Assembly (NCBI RefSeq): GCF_004193775.1
Contig: NC_041016.1
Coordinates: 39,230,547-39,294,546 of the forward strand
Source of the DNA: Glycine soja
Lineage: Eukaryota > Streptophyta > Magnoliopsida > Fabales > Fabaceae
Length of the DNA: 64,000 nucleotides
Direction: 5' to 3'
Part shown: piece by piece, positions 31,270 to 43,393 of the stretch
Position numbering within the stretch: position 1 is the stretch's first letter
Layout of the letters: every line of letters starts with the position of its first letter
The notes under the pieces: model-generated
Seen by the model: only the letters and a program-made list of their open reading frames with translations
What the model was told of the DNA's origin: nothing
Database searches by the model: none
Program-made: the position numbers and the translations under genes

Positions 31270-33822
31270 TGACCTTGAACTCGCTTTGTTGAATAATGCA
31301 AAGGAACTCGCCTGCCTCCTCTAGCGATACTTCTTTCTTGCCACAACCATCCTTTTTCTCAGAAAGACCTTTCATTGGAATATCCTTGTCCGGAGCAGGG
31401 ATCACTTTGTCATTTTGTTCTTCCGCTATCTTCGCCTTCCCTTTAGCGTTTGCGGGCTGTGTCGGCAGGTCAGGGGGTGCGAACACGCGACCGCTGTGGG
31501 TCACGCCACTCAGCCCCGTGATATTGGTTACCTTGGCCGACAACAAACTGATGTCAGTGGCTTCTTCCTTCCTTTCTCTTGGAGGCGCATACCTCCACAG
31601 AACTGCATGGCTGTTTTGGTATGGAAACGAAATAGGTTTAACTACCGAGGGGTATCGGGGAGTTTGGGGAGCTGCATCTCTGGTGAAATATATCACCAAA
31701 GGCTTAGGCCTTCCAAGACCTTCCTCATCTGCGGACTACATGCATATGTGTTGCTCTTCACCCCCTTCATCGCTGACTTCCAGCCGGCCTTGGTCTATCA
31801 TTTGTTGCAACAGGTCCTTTACTGCTAAACATGCTTCCATGTTATGTAGCGCACCGGGATGCATCAAATAGGAATCTTCCTCGGGCCCACCGCAGGGAAT
31901 TACGCCCCCCTTTTGTAGGGCCTCGTAGATGAACCTTCTGGGGGTCATCACGTCCTTCAAAGGCTTGGACCTGCGCGGCCTACCTGACTCGACGGCATTA
32001 ACTGCTCCCCCTCCATGATTGGCAAGCGTGTTTGTTTTTACGTTGGGTCGTTCCTCTTGAAACATCAGCCATTCGACTTCTATCAAATTTTGGACCTTGT
32101 GTTTAAAGGCCAAGCACTGTTCGGTGGAGTGGCCCGGGGTTTTCCCATGGTATGCGCAGGTTGTGTCAGGGTTATACCACTTTGGGAAAGGAGGCTGGTA
32201 GATCATTCTGGGAGATATCACAGTCATCTGGTTGGTGACAAGGGATGGCAAGAGGTCTTCGTACGTCATTGGGATCGGGGTGAATGTTGGCCTCGGGGGA
32301 AAGTTCCTTGTCGTGTTGGAACCGGCGCCAAAAAGGGCATTGTCGGCCGGGCGAGTCGGGGTTGGAGCCGTAGCTTGGGGGGTCTCCCTCTAGATGGGCG
32401 TAGGCGCCCTAGTTTGTACGGGTGCTGAGTTGGAGGAGTCCCCGGCATGAGCTGAGAAGCTCGAATGATGTTGCGCATACTGATGGGTACCGTGGGAGAT
32501 CTGCGGCGTCTTGGTCCATGCAGGCGCTAAAGTGACGGCATGGGTATCTCCTTCCTTCCTCCTTGCCCTAGTTGCTCCGATCCTCCTAGCGTTGGTACCT
32601 GTGGAGGAGACGTAATCGAACTTCCCTCTCTTCAAGCCCACTTCGATTCTTTCCCCGGCGAATACCAAGTCTGCGAAGTTGGAGGGCATGTAGCCCACTA
32701 ATTTCTCATAGTAAAACACCGGCAAGGTGTCTACCATCATGGTAATCATTTCCCTTTCGACCATGGGAGGGGCTACTTGCGCTGCCAGGTCCCTCCAACG
32801 CTGAGCGTACTCTTTAAAGGACTCGCTTTCCCTTTTAACCATGTTCTGCAGCTGAGTCCGATCGGGAGCCATATCAAAGTTGTACTGATATTGCCTAAGG
32901 AAGGCAGTAATCAGATCCTTCCAAGTGCGGATGCGGGAAGCTTCCAGATTAGGGTACCAGACGACCGCGGCTCCATCTAAGCTATCTTGGAAGAAGTGCA
33001 TCAATAATTTTTCATCCCTAGAATGCGCCCCCATCTTGCGACAATACATTTTGAGATGGTTCTTAGGACAAGTCGTCCCTTTGGGGGGATGACAACGTCC
33101 GGTACTAAGCAAAGATCTGCCATGTCCGTGAACGGATAGTCGCCAAAGCCTTCAACAGCTCTCAATCTCTCTTCGATGAGATCGAGTTTCCTTTTTTCTT
33201 CCGCTGTCGGGGGTGGCCCTTCTGCGGACAAGAATATTGGCTATGCTAGGATGTTTCGAGGTTCTCCCGTGAGGTTGGGCTGAGGTAGTGTGTTGGGAGC
33301 CGGCCCCTCGACGTGGACCGGGGGGTAGAAATTGATGTCTCCTTGGGCATACTCTCTACGATCCTCGTGAACCACGTTCGACTGTCGAGGAGGCTCCCCT
33401 TCAAGGATGGGGGAAGGGACATGTCCCGCATCATCACGCATGACTGGTGGCGTGTAATTAGGTGGTAATCCATAAGGGTAAGCCACTCGGTTGTATCCCA
33501 GATGGGGGTTGCTGATGTGCCCCAGTGTGCTTCTTTCTCGTCCTGCCACGTTTGGGAGAGGATGGTGCGCGGTAGCTCGGAGAGTTGGGTCTGCTTCGGC
33601 AGCCGAACTAACAGCGGCAGCGATGGCCACGTTATTCTCCATTAGTTGTCTCATTCCTAGCATGGCATCCATCATGGAAGCCATTTTCTCTTTCAAAGCC
33701 GACATGTCGGCTTTCATCTGTTCCTGTATCTCCTCTTGGTCACCCATCGTCCTAGATTTGGATCTGGTGCAATAGGGATGCCTTGGGGCGCGTTTAGTTA
33801 TGGCGTTTTTCCTAAAAACCAA
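31211..33822 (-). pseudogene. Ogre gag, frameshifted
   Basis: The start region contains PHRYPYC-like basic residues and a methionine-rich helix (QMKADMSALKEKMASMMDAM). The retrotransposon gag core spans 33112-32390 (WKDLITAFLRQYQYNFDMAP, APPMVEREMITMMVDTLPVF). A zinc-binding-like CAYHGKTPGHSTEQC lies near 32165, followed by ALHNMEACLAVKDLLQQMID. A small deletion near 33085 removes the residues between VVIPPK and GTTCPKNHL that the copy at 2566-2877 keeps, shifting the frame; further shifts occur near 32390-32270. The end overlaps protease. Confidence 0.85.
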
Positions 33823-33974
33823 ACGTGAGGAGTACGTAAAAAAATGAATGCATGCTAGAGATAAAATGCGGGAGTATTTTGATTCGCACTGATTTTTGGA
33901 GTAAAAACGCAGGATAAACTCATTTTATTCAGAAAGTTATAACTAGTCAAGATCTGAGTGACAATAAAAACTTC

Positions 33975-35832
33975 CTAGTGGTTCCTAATTATATGGGCCA
34001 TTAAGTCTATCATATGCTGATAATAGCTGAGAAGCCTGTGGATCTCCTCGGGGGCGGAGTAGGTGTCCACCATTGCTTTGGCCTTGGCCAACAATCGGGG
34101 AAGTTCTTGACTCCCGTTCAAAGTAAGAGCGAATTGGTCCATCCACATTGTTGCCTCTTGATGCAACGAGTCGATCACCCTTCCTCTAGCCTCCTTTTCC
34201 GCGTACACTCGAGCATACTCGTCCGCCACTTTGTGCTGGTGGGCCGTGGCTAGATTTAATTCCTCTTGGTACTTGCTGATGATGGCTAACATATTGGTCT
34301 CGGTCTCGCATAAACGCTGAGACAAGCTTCTCTTGGACCTTAGGCAAACCTTCAACTCATCCTTCAAGATCAAATTGTCTACTCGTGATTGGTCCCTTTC
34401 CTCTCTCCGAAGCTTAAGCTCGCTGTTACTGCCCCACAAAGCCCCTCGGAATTTGTTCCGGCCATGTTCTTCCCTACGAGCCCTTTTGGTCTCTTGTTCC
34501 AAGGCCTTGGTGGTAGCTATATTTACGTCTCTCAGTTCGGCATTCTCCTTTCGGATCTTAAGAGCTGCTGATTTGAACCTTTCTTTGACTGTTTGGGCTT
34601 TCTCGAGTTTTGCCCTAAGGGCCTGCACCTTTTCATCTTCCTCTGGTGCTTCAACTTCCACCCCTTTAGTGGTTCTCAAACTCGGGAGCCAATCCAGACC
34701 TTGCATGTGGGCTTTCAACCACCTACGGTAGCCGCCGATGGGCCCGTTGTTACTGCCTCTGAGTTCCTTGTCCTTCTTTTGCACCATCTCTCATGCCTTG
34801 TGGACCTTCTAAAGCGCCTCCACATTGGTGTTAATAGGTGCGAGCTCTTCCTCTAGTGGGGCCCCTCTCATAGGGTAGCCAAGTTGTCTTATAGCAAGAA
34901 CGGGATTGTAACTAATGCAACCCCTTGTCCCCATCAAGGGAACATTTGGAAATCCTCTGCATGAAATAAGAACCTCGGTTCTTCCTTCTTTCCATCGGGG
35001 GAACCAGTTGACAGACGCTCCTTCTTTGCTTGCTAAGAGTCGGTCCCAACTTGCCTTTTTCTTCTCTGTGAATGAACGGTGGCTTTCTAGCAGGCAAGCA
35101 TGTCTCACCTCTTGGCAGAAAAGGTGCGAAACCAACCATACGTAGAGGGTCGGAGTACAGCAAACAATCCTTGTACTGCTTTTTTCACATCTTTGGTCGA
35201 AGGTGTCATATAGATTGGCTAGGATAGCGACGACCGGGCTTTCCTTGCGGTCATAAAAGGCGAGAAAAGCGTCGATCGCCGTTAGGTCCACCAACCCATC
35301 CACATTTGGAAAGAGGACTCCTCCGAAGATCAAAAGTGAGAGGATGTCTATGAACGGGGCCCATTCGCCTCTACCTGCCAAGATTCTTGCTTTTGCCTTT
35401 AAACATTTTCTCAGTACTCCAACCACCCCATTTTCGACTTGCTTTCTGTGGTCTAATTCCTACGCCGAGATTTAGACTATCTTAGAAATTCTAGCTAAAG
35501 AGGGATAGAATCCTGAGAAGAGGTATGGCTTCCTTCCCCCCTAGAGGGCATCCTAGGATCTCTTCAAATTCTTCCACCATGGGTGATAGCTGGAAGTCCC
35601 CAAAGGTGAAGCACCTCAACGGCTGGTCATAATACTGGGCGAGGGAGGCAATGGCCTCTGTGGAGACCTCTGCCATGGCTAGGTCCCAGATTTTACCGTA
35701 AGCTTTGCGAAAAGCTTGTCGCTGGAGTTGACCCATCAATTGCCCTAACTCTTTTAGACTGGTGATTCCTAGGCTCTTGACCTTGACTTCATAGAACCTC
35801 TTTTTAAGCGAAGGCGCCTGACTCGATCCCAT
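33975..35832 (-). pseudogene. Ogre ORF1 (DUF7745-like head, coiled-coil tail)
   Basis: Three collinear pieces are separated by stops: 35832-35491 (IASLAQYYDQPLRCFTFGDF, then VEEFEEILGCPL), 35426-34809 (FIDILSLLIFGGVLFPNVDG, AIDAFLAFYDRKE) and 34787-33975. The first two resemble the plant-mobile-domain-like protein that legume Ogre elements carry before gag (I know it as DUF7745; name not certain). The third is an extended coiled coil (KVQALRAKLEKAQTVKERF, KIRKENAELRDVN). Function is unknown; a Gag-assisting or nuclear role is a guess. Confidence 0.72.
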
Positions 35833-36704
35833 GTTTTACTAAAGTGAAACAAAACCCAATGCGAATCAAAACTCTGACATCTATCATGGGTGGAATGGAT
35901 GAATGCATGAAGAAATGCATATGACACAGATGCATTTTATGAATACGGGAGCTCGGGGAATTGTCCCCTTCTTAGATACAACATTCGGGCAGCATGGCGC
36001 CCGACGTATCCATTTAAGAAGGCGACACGGACCCTCCGTCGGTTTGACAAAGTGAGGGGATCAAGACGCAATCCGTGCATGATGCAGATGCGAAAGGCAC
36101 AACACGGGGATGTACATAGTACGACAATATCCACAAATAATTATAAGCAAAGGCGTACATGACATTTAAGGACTACATGCATGGCAGTGTTAAAAATGGC
36201 ACACAACGTGTTTGCTCCGTGCCCCTATTTTAGGGACCTATATGGGAGGAAACTAAAAGGGCTTTTAGTGATAATTCCTAAGGTGGTCATATCTCTCTTG
36301 ATGGTCTCTAGAGGTATCATCCCCTTCGAAGAACATATTGTGGCAGTAAGGACTACTAGTAACAATATGTTATCAAAGAGAGAAACTCTAGATGAGGGTT
36401 CACTGTTATCAAGCAAGTCGGAGACCTAGCATGACCACAGATTCACCTCCACTCTTTATGTTCCCATGGACCCGGGTATAGGGCCCCTTTTCAACTCACC
36501 GTGTGTGCAAATAGTGTTGGTGTTTGTGTGCATCAAATGAATAAATATTTACCTCATGCATACATTTTAAAAACACACTAAAAGCATCAAAAGAGTTTAT
36601 ATATACAGGAACCCAAGGAAAAAAAGACAAAGAAAAAAAGAACAAAAGGGAAGTCATGGTAAGGAAAGCACACTGATTGATTGGCTTAACTCTCTAACAA
36701 TCAT
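35833..36704 (-). other. Leader between primer site and ORF1 of the Ogre element
   Basis: This stretch is non-coding; short frames only, none with a domain. Ogre elements normally have such a leader. Confidence 0.6.
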
Positions 36705-36721
36705 CCCCAGTGGAGTCGCCA
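36705..36721 (-). other. Primer binding site, tRNA-Arg type
   Basis: The minus strand reads TGGCGACTCCACTGGGG two bases inside the LTR (36724). This is the tRNA-Arg-type site typical of Ogre elements and sets the right LTR as the 5' one. Confidence 0.8.
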
Positions 36722-38022
36722 ACTGTCGCAACCTACCCTTCGGCGGGAGGGCCACGCGAGACTCACGGGTGCGTCTTCCAAGAAAGGAAAATGCGCAGAG
36801 TCGCCACCAACGTTTATTTGAGAAAAACGTAAGAAAAACCGAAAAGATGTGGTCTACGAACTTTAAGTGTGAAAGGTTCGGGAGTTGTATTTACACACGG
36901 GGAAGGTATTAGCACCCCATGCATTCGTCACAAGGGACGGCAGCCTTTAATCAAGTGTGCAAATATGACTTCGATTTGTTTTATTTTCCCTTTTATGTCT
37001 TTATGTCTTTTTATGCCTTTTGTATTTTTTATCTTTTTCTGGTCGACAAGGGTGTTTCCCTTGCTCCTACGTATTCCTCAATTGTGGTAAGGAAATCAGA
37101 CCTACGTAGTTCTTCCAGAACTAAACGTTGGTTAAGTTATTTTTTATCTTTTTTGCAAGATATATTTTGATTGAACAAAAGGACGTTTTAAGGTGTTGTA
37201 CCATTAAACGATCTTTCGATTCTTTTGAAAGGAGAGAAAACATTAAGGCATTGGACCATTAATGATCTCTTGATTTTTTTAAAGACGTGACAAAGTTATA
37301 TGTTGACTTTAGGCTTTTAAAAGTCCATGTTTAATAAAAGCAAAGAGGATCATTTCAAGACGTTGGACCTTAAAATGGTTTTTAGGTGATGACAAAAGCT
37401 TGATTTGTGAGTTGATTTTAGCCTTGGTTTCACTTTGGTTATTAGTCAATTCGATTAAGAATAAAATCCCAAAGAAAAACGTCCAATTGATTTTTTTTAT
37501 TATTTATTTAAAGATATTTTTTATTATTATATTATTATTTTGCCTCTTTTTGGTTTTAAACATGGTTACGACGTGAAAGATCGATCGGATTTTATTCTAA
37601 CAGAGATTAAAAGATATTACAACTCAAATGATCGGTGGAAATTTATTTTATTTTTTATTAGGCGACAAAACGACTAAAATCAATGGTTAAAGCACGTCAA
37701 AAGGGGGTACGGAAAGCAAACAAAATAAAAATAAAAACACGCGAAAACAGTGGGGACCACTAAGGGCACATAGAATGAATTGAAAGGTTCGATTTCGGGA
37801 ACTTACCGGTTGAAGACCGAAGAACGACGAAGAACGAACGAAGAACGATGAAGAACAATGAAGAACGGTGGAAAACATTCACGAAATCGCCCATGGAAAC
37901 GTCTCGGAAGTGTTACAGAAGCGCATCGGCTTGGATTATCTTCACGGAAACAATCTTTCTCACTAATTTCAAGTGAATCCCAAATACCAGGAGGGTTGAA
38001 CGAATTTGCTCTGCCCTCTTTC

Positions 38023-38034
38023 CCCTATTTATAG
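38023..38034 (-). promoter_or_regulatory. Ogre LTR TATA box
   Basis: CCTATAAATAGG on the minus strand, about 450 bp into the LTR (counting from its 5' end at 38482). It sits within a C/G-flanked palindrome (CCCCTAT...ATAGGGG). It is the likely promoter for the element's genomic RNA. Confidence 0.6.
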
Positions 38035-38207
38035 GGGAAAAGAGGGAGGTGGTTGCCGCCCAGCTCACCCAGGCGAGTTGGGTTGCTTCCACCAGAAGGC
38101 ACTGCCTTCTGTTGGAACATGCTGGAAGGTCTAAGTGGGCCTGATTGCTATTTGCACACCCCTGTTTACTAAATACACCCCCTTTTGCCTTTTTTTTGCT
38201 TATTCTT

Positions 38208-38405
38208 TTTTCGTAACGTTACGGAACTTTACGAATTATGTAATGATACTTGTTTTCTTTCCGTAATGTCACGAAACTTTACGGATTACGCTACCATCCC
38301 CTCTTTGACTTCTGGAATGTTACAGACCTTTACAGATTGCATAATAATGCTTCCTTTCAACTCCCGACATGTCGCGGAACTTCACGGATTGCCTAACGAT
38401 GGGTG
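38208..38405. repeat. ~57-bp degenerate tandem repeats in the Ogre LTR
   Basis: Four copies are built on a unit like CGTAAYGTTACGGAACTTTA followed by CGGATTATGYAATGATGC. The first contains the 12-bp palindrome CGTAACGTTACG. The repeats lie in the U3 part, upstream of the TATA box in minus-strand terms, so they could be enhancer-like (inference). Confidence 0.65.
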
Positions 38406-38482
38406 TTAAGTACCTCGACGCGGCCAAGCGAAGGTTGCATCCCACCAAACAGATGGTCCCCGAACGAAATTAGGGTATGACA

Positions 38483-39145
38483 ACCTTCAATCCTTTTTTA
38501 AGATAACTTGCGGCACTAATGATCGGTTAAAACTTACTTTACAAGAAGAAAATGAGATTACTGATGATAGAAGAAGGAGATGAAGATGCACAAAACAAGA
38601 AAGAAGACCCCTAAGGGTGCATAGATCACATTCAAATCCTTAAAACAAAAACTAACCGGATGACGAATGAAGAACGATGTAGAAGTTGATAACGGTCGCA
38701 ATTCAGTAGCACCTTGGCCTCATTTTTTTCTCTTATTTCTTCTTCTTTTCTTTGATTTCTCTCTATTTCGCTTAATGCTGGCCCTTGGAACCCTTTACTC
38801 AGTCTCTCTCATGCCTATTTAGCAAAAGATGGCATTAGGGGTCATGACAGCTCGCCCAGGCAAGTTGTTGCTTCAACCTGAAGTAACCCTGCTCGCCCAA
38901 GCGAGCTAGTTACTTCACCCCTAAGCTATTTGGGGGCCCAAGTGAGCCAGAGGCTAGCAAGGGCGAGCCAAGGTTCAGAAAAAGGCTTAAAATGACCCAT
39001 TTGCCCTCCCTTTTGGGTATTTTCCATATTCTTTACTGAATGATCTCATGTCTTGGGTAGAAATTGGTGTTGAACAACACCTTTCGGTTAGCGAGAATCA
39101 AAACATCGGCGAATGATAGTTCCCAAATGAAATTAAGGTATGACA
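38483..39145 (-). repeat. Partial LTR of an older, related Ogre-like element
   Basis: The end, CCCAAATGAAATTAAGGTATGACA at 39122-39145 (key bases ATTAAGGTATGACA), parallels the end of the 36724-38482 LTR. The body shares ordered landmarks with it (CTAAGGG-GCATAGA, GAATGAAGAACGATG, GCTCGCCCAGGC). Its other part is missing because the Ogre element adjoins it at 38482. It is inserted in the RT of the Tekay-like fragment to the right. Confidence 0.7.
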
Positions 39146-41097
39146 TCACCTTATTCAACTGGCGGTAGTCTACACACAAGCTCATGGTCCCATCTTTCTT
39201 CTTTACTAACAACACTGGTGCTCCCCATGGAGATACACTGGGTCTCACAAACCGCTTCTCTAACAACTCCTCTAACTATTTCTTAAGCTCGGCTAACTCT
39301 ATAGGAGACATCCTATAATGGGCTATAGATATGGGCCCAGCACTGGGTATCAGGTCTATGGAAAACTCTATCTCTCTCTTGGGTGGTAAACCGGATATAT
39401 CCTCAGGGAACACTTCAAGAAACTCTCTAACAACAGGGAGGTCACACATGGAAACCCTTGTCTCTACTTCCAAGTTAGACAAGATCATGTACACTTGAGC
39501 ATCTTCTTTTAAAGATGTCACAACTTGGTTGGCAGAGATAAACATCATATCCTTACTCACTCCAGAATCATCAAACACCATAGTTTTATCAAAACAATTT
39601 AACAAGACATGGTTGGAAGATAATCAGTCCATACCCAGAATAACATCAATTTGGCTCAAAGGCAAACAAATCAGATCAATCAAGAATGTTCTACCAGAAA
39701 TTTTGACAGGACAATTCAAACATGCATTAGAAGTTAACATAGAACCACTAGTTGGGGTCTCTACCGCCAGATCTTTATTTAAAGAAGACACATAAAGCTT
39801 AAGTTTCCCTACACATGAACAGGATATAAAAGAATGGTTTGCACCTGAATCGAATAGCACAAGTAAGGGAATCCCATTTATGAAACATTTACCTTAGATT
39901 AGATCTTTGGATTTCGAAGCTTCGGCACCGTTAAGGGTAAAGACTCTTCCTGTGGCCTTCGGATGTCCAGTTTGGTCATTCAGGCCCCCACAATTCTGCT
40001 CCTTCTTGGGATATGGACAATCTCTCTGAATATGCCCCTTTTGTCTACAATTAAAATAGGTCATGCCTTTATCAGCACAATTTGAGGAGATGTGCCCTGG
40101 CTTACCACATTTGTAACAAGTGATCTGAGTGGGGAAAATATTGGGTTTGCTACCACTACCACTTGCAAACCCCAGAGCAACAGTCCTCTGATTTTTGGGG
40201 CGGTTACCATATTGCTTAGGAGGGATTGAGTACGGTTTTCCCTGATGTTGAGGTCTATTCTTTTTTTTTCTTCATTGGGCCAATACTCCTATAATTGCTC
40301 GCCCTGTCTCAAGAGTCTTCATCCTAAATCTGGCACATGTTAACCAAGAATGGAAATTGACAAACACCCTAGTAATTCACAGCTTGCTTCACTTCAAGTT
40401 GCAAGCTGTTCAGAAACTTCACACATTTGGAACTTCCATCATCTCCCCCTTGATAATAGGGAAAGTACCTCACCAACTCCTCAAACTTGGCTGCATATTC
40501 AGCCATAGTCATGTTTGCCTGCTTAAGCTTCAAGAACTCCATCTCCTTCTTGTTCCTAACATCCTCAGGAAAGTATTTCTCCAAAAATACCTTCTTGAAG
40601 ACATCCTAGGTCACATCTTGACCTTCAGCCTCTAAGCATTAGCGAGTATTCTCCCACCAATACTCAGCTTCTTCCACCAGAGTATATGTACCAAAAGCAA
40701 CTTTTTTACCCTCCAAACATGTCATCACTCGGAAAATTTTCTCAATTTCCCTTATCCAATTTTGAGCACCATCAAGGTTGTATCCTCCATTGAAAGCAGG
40801 AGGATTGTTTCATTGGAAGCGGTCCAACCCCTGGTACTCAGCAGCTTTAGTAGCTTCTCCCCTATTTGGATTCCCCATAGCCTGAGCTAAGGCTTGGAAA
40901 GCATCAGCTATCACAAAATATGTATTGCCTAAAAATTGACAACATTGTGGGCAAGGAGGAATTAAGAATATGGAGTTGCAATTTGGGTGTTGTGTGAGAA
41001 ATTGGGCAACCCAAGGTGGTCTTATAGAGTTGCGTGCACTATGCAAGGGAGGATCACTCGTCAAGGTAAAGAATAAAATTTTAAAACTTTTGGTCAA
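39146..41097 (-). pseudogene. Tekay/Del-like gypsy gag-protease-RT fragment
   Basis: Minus-strand order: gag (QWIREIEKIF-like region near 40770, then EKYFPEDVRNKKEMEFLKLK at 40584-40520), zinc knuckle CYKCGKPGHISSNC (about 40130-40085), protease LFDSGANHSFIS (39860-39825), and the RT start with [20 protein letters not shown] (39215-39155), where the LTR at 39145 interrupts it. Stops are scattered (near 40800, 40600, 40370, 39625, 39275, 39895). The palm domain with the RT active site is absent from the window. Confidence 0.85.
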
Positions 41098-42345
41098 ATG
41101 TAATTTGATTTTTTTTTAAATCTATAATTTTGATCTCCTATTTTAAAATAAAAATATTTAATCTTCTATTTTAAAATCCACAATTTTATTTTTTTATTTT
41201 AAAATAACATTTAGTCTCCTGTTTTTATAAAATCTTATCAAACTAAAAACACTAACTAATAAGAATTAAATTGATTATAAGATAGACTAAACATATAATA
41301 TCATCTGAATTTTGATCACATCAAATAATCTCATAATCATATCATCAGCTCCCTACTATCTATATATATATAGTGACTAAGTAAAAATGAAAATAATTCC
41401 TACTCATTGGCTACCTTTGGATGTGGTTTGGGATTTCCAAAAGCTACTTACACTTGCTCTTATACAATGAAACTCTTCGCAGAGTATCTGTCAAAATCTT
41501 CTCTTTATTTCTAATGGAAGTTTCATTTTATATTGTCAATTTCACGTCTAATATTTAGTTAGGTGAAAGCTTTGTTTGTTTTTCTTTTTGCATGATTCCG
41601 TTTGATGGAAAAAAATTATAGATAGAATACCTAAAATTATCAAGCAATACGATTACTTTTGTCAATGCTTATGAAAGGTGACTTGAGATTACTTGGAGAT
41701 GAGGAGAGAAAAAAATACCTAAAATAAAGTCCTTCAAAGAATAAGTGAGTCATAAAGTAAAAATGCATTAGAATAAATTTTAGATATATAGAGAGAGAGA
41801 ATTAACACCACATTCACAATCAAATACATGTGATGAGGGATTCAACATACCTGTGTATAAAAGAATATTTGTTAAAAAAAATTAATCCATTAAATAAATT
41901 TTAATATCACAAGAATTTAGTACTTAACTTCTGACTTAGGGTATTTTAAATTAAAATAAAAAATAAAAATTATCAATGTCCAACACTATATCACCCACCG
42001 ACCACCGTACATAAGGGATTTAATTTGACTCTTTTTCTTTCTTTCAAACCAACACACATTCATCCTTATGAAGAATTTTCTTTTAAAGGGAATAAATAAT
42101 TGTTTGAGCCAAATTTAAAAGACGACGACAGCAAAATAATAATAATTTGAAATGCTAAAGTGTCAAAATTTTAAGTACTTTCAAAAACTAAATTTAGGAA
42201 GTGTTCAAATTTTGAGCCTTCCAAAAAAGCTACGGCGATTCGCTCGGGAAACTCTCTTACGGTGGCTCACATGCTACTTGAAGATTGCTAAAGATAAAAT
42301 GAGCCAAGCCTACCCAAAATTCATTTATCCATGCCTATAAATATC
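41098..42345. other. AT-rich sequence without recognisable gene
   Basis: It holds runs of A/T and repeated phrases such as TTTTAAAAT-CACAATTTT near 41130-41200. No gene or RNA signature is visible. Confidence 0.6.
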
Positions 42346-43393
42346 AATTGTTATAATTATAAATAGTAATTTTCGTTAATGAATAAGTAAAGCATTGACA
42401 AATTCATCCCGGAAAGATGAAAATTCAAATTTTAATCCTCGAAAGTAAAAAAGATGCAACAAATTCATCTATATGTTAACTCTTTCGTCTCTTACCGGTA
42501 ATGAAAGAGTCTACATGATATAGAAAGACAAACATATCACAAAAATGATTGTCAAAATAATTATTAAATAGATTAGACCAAAATATCAATAAGTTTCCAC
42601 TGACCAAAATGTAAGTTTCCACTTGACTAATTTGTCGGACCTCAAATTTCATTTCATTTAAGGGTAAATTATAATTTCATCTCTATCTTCCTTTTGTGAT
42701 TGGAAAATTTGTAATGATTAGTATACTGATACAATGTTTATTTTGCTATATTGGTAGAATGTTTATTTTGAAAATTTTCTATTGTGACAATATTAGGTAA
42801 TGACAAATTCAAGTTAGGCCTTATTTTTTGTAAGGATTAATTTAATGGCGCTCTGCATTTTTGTTTGAGTCTCATATTTTGGGTAAAGTACTGTCATATT
42901 AAAAATTTCAGAACAACAAACAAATTATGTTTATTAATCAATATTATGCTTATTATTATGTTTGTTCTAACTTATGTTTGTTTTCCTATTTTTTTAAGTA
43001 CTTATTGTAATGTTATGCTTGCAACAATAAAAAAAATGGATAGATGAAGATTAAATTATATCTTATATTTAAATAAAACAAAATTTGGGGTCTGACAAAG
43101 TAGTTCATTGAAAACTTACTGACATCTTGATCTATTAAAAATTTACCGATATTTTGGTCTAATCTATTCAATAGTCATGTTGGCAATCATTCTTATGACA
43201 TTTTCGTCTCTCTATGCCACACAGACTCTTCTGTTGAAAACTCTTTTGTTTATAGTAACAGAAAATGGATAGATTTGTCACATTTTTTTTTCACTTTCGA
43301 AGACTAAAATTTGAATTTTCCTCACTCGGAAATAATTTTGTCAGCACTCTACCCATTTAAAGACAAAAATAACTATTAATCCTTATAATAATT
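42346..43393. mobile_element. Foldback element with ~330-bp inverted repeats
   Basis: The sequence from 42346 to about 42690 matches the reverse complement of about 43045-43393. Shared landmarks in both arms are GACAAATTCAT/GACAAAATTAT, GAAAATTCAAATTTTA, AGAGTCT, ATAGATTAGACCAAAATATC and AAGTTT. The ~355-bp centre is AT-rich and non-coding. Long inverted repeats without a transposase are typical of foldback or Mutator-like non-autonomous DNA elements. No clear target duplication. Confidence 0.7.

Larger units (their letters stand above)
26545..38482 (-). mobile_element. Ogre/Tat-type Ty3-gypsy element, decayed
   Basis: The minus-strand order is 5' LTR (36724-38482), tRNA-Arg-type primer site, ~0.9-kb leader, ORF1 (35832-33975), gag (33822-31211), protease, G-patch, RT, RNase H, archaeal-type RNase H, integrase (to 26545). 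ORF1 before gag, the second RNase H and the primer site place it in the Tat clade, Ogre group. Nearly every ORF has stops or shifts. Left of integrase the sequence continues into 25401-26544 and, across the copia insertion, 9161-13043; a matching 3' LTR is not found, so its left limit is uncertain. Confidence 0.88.
36724..38482 (-). repeat. 5' LTR of the Ogre element, 1759 bp
   Basis: On the plus strand it starts TGTCGCAACCTACCC and ends TTAGGGTATGACA, so it keeps TG...CA ends. It holds a (GAAGAACGA)-type minisatellite (about 37816-37868), a minus-strand TATA box CCTATAAATAGG (38023-38034), a palindrome-like GCTCACCCAGGCGAGTT (38063-38079) and four degenerate ~57-bp repeats (38208-38405). Confidence 0.85.

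Noticed and set aside
31296..31871. Plus-strand frames of 191 and 137 codons
   Set aside because: They lie opposite the Ogre gag and protease on the minus strand, which have clear motifs; antisense shadows.
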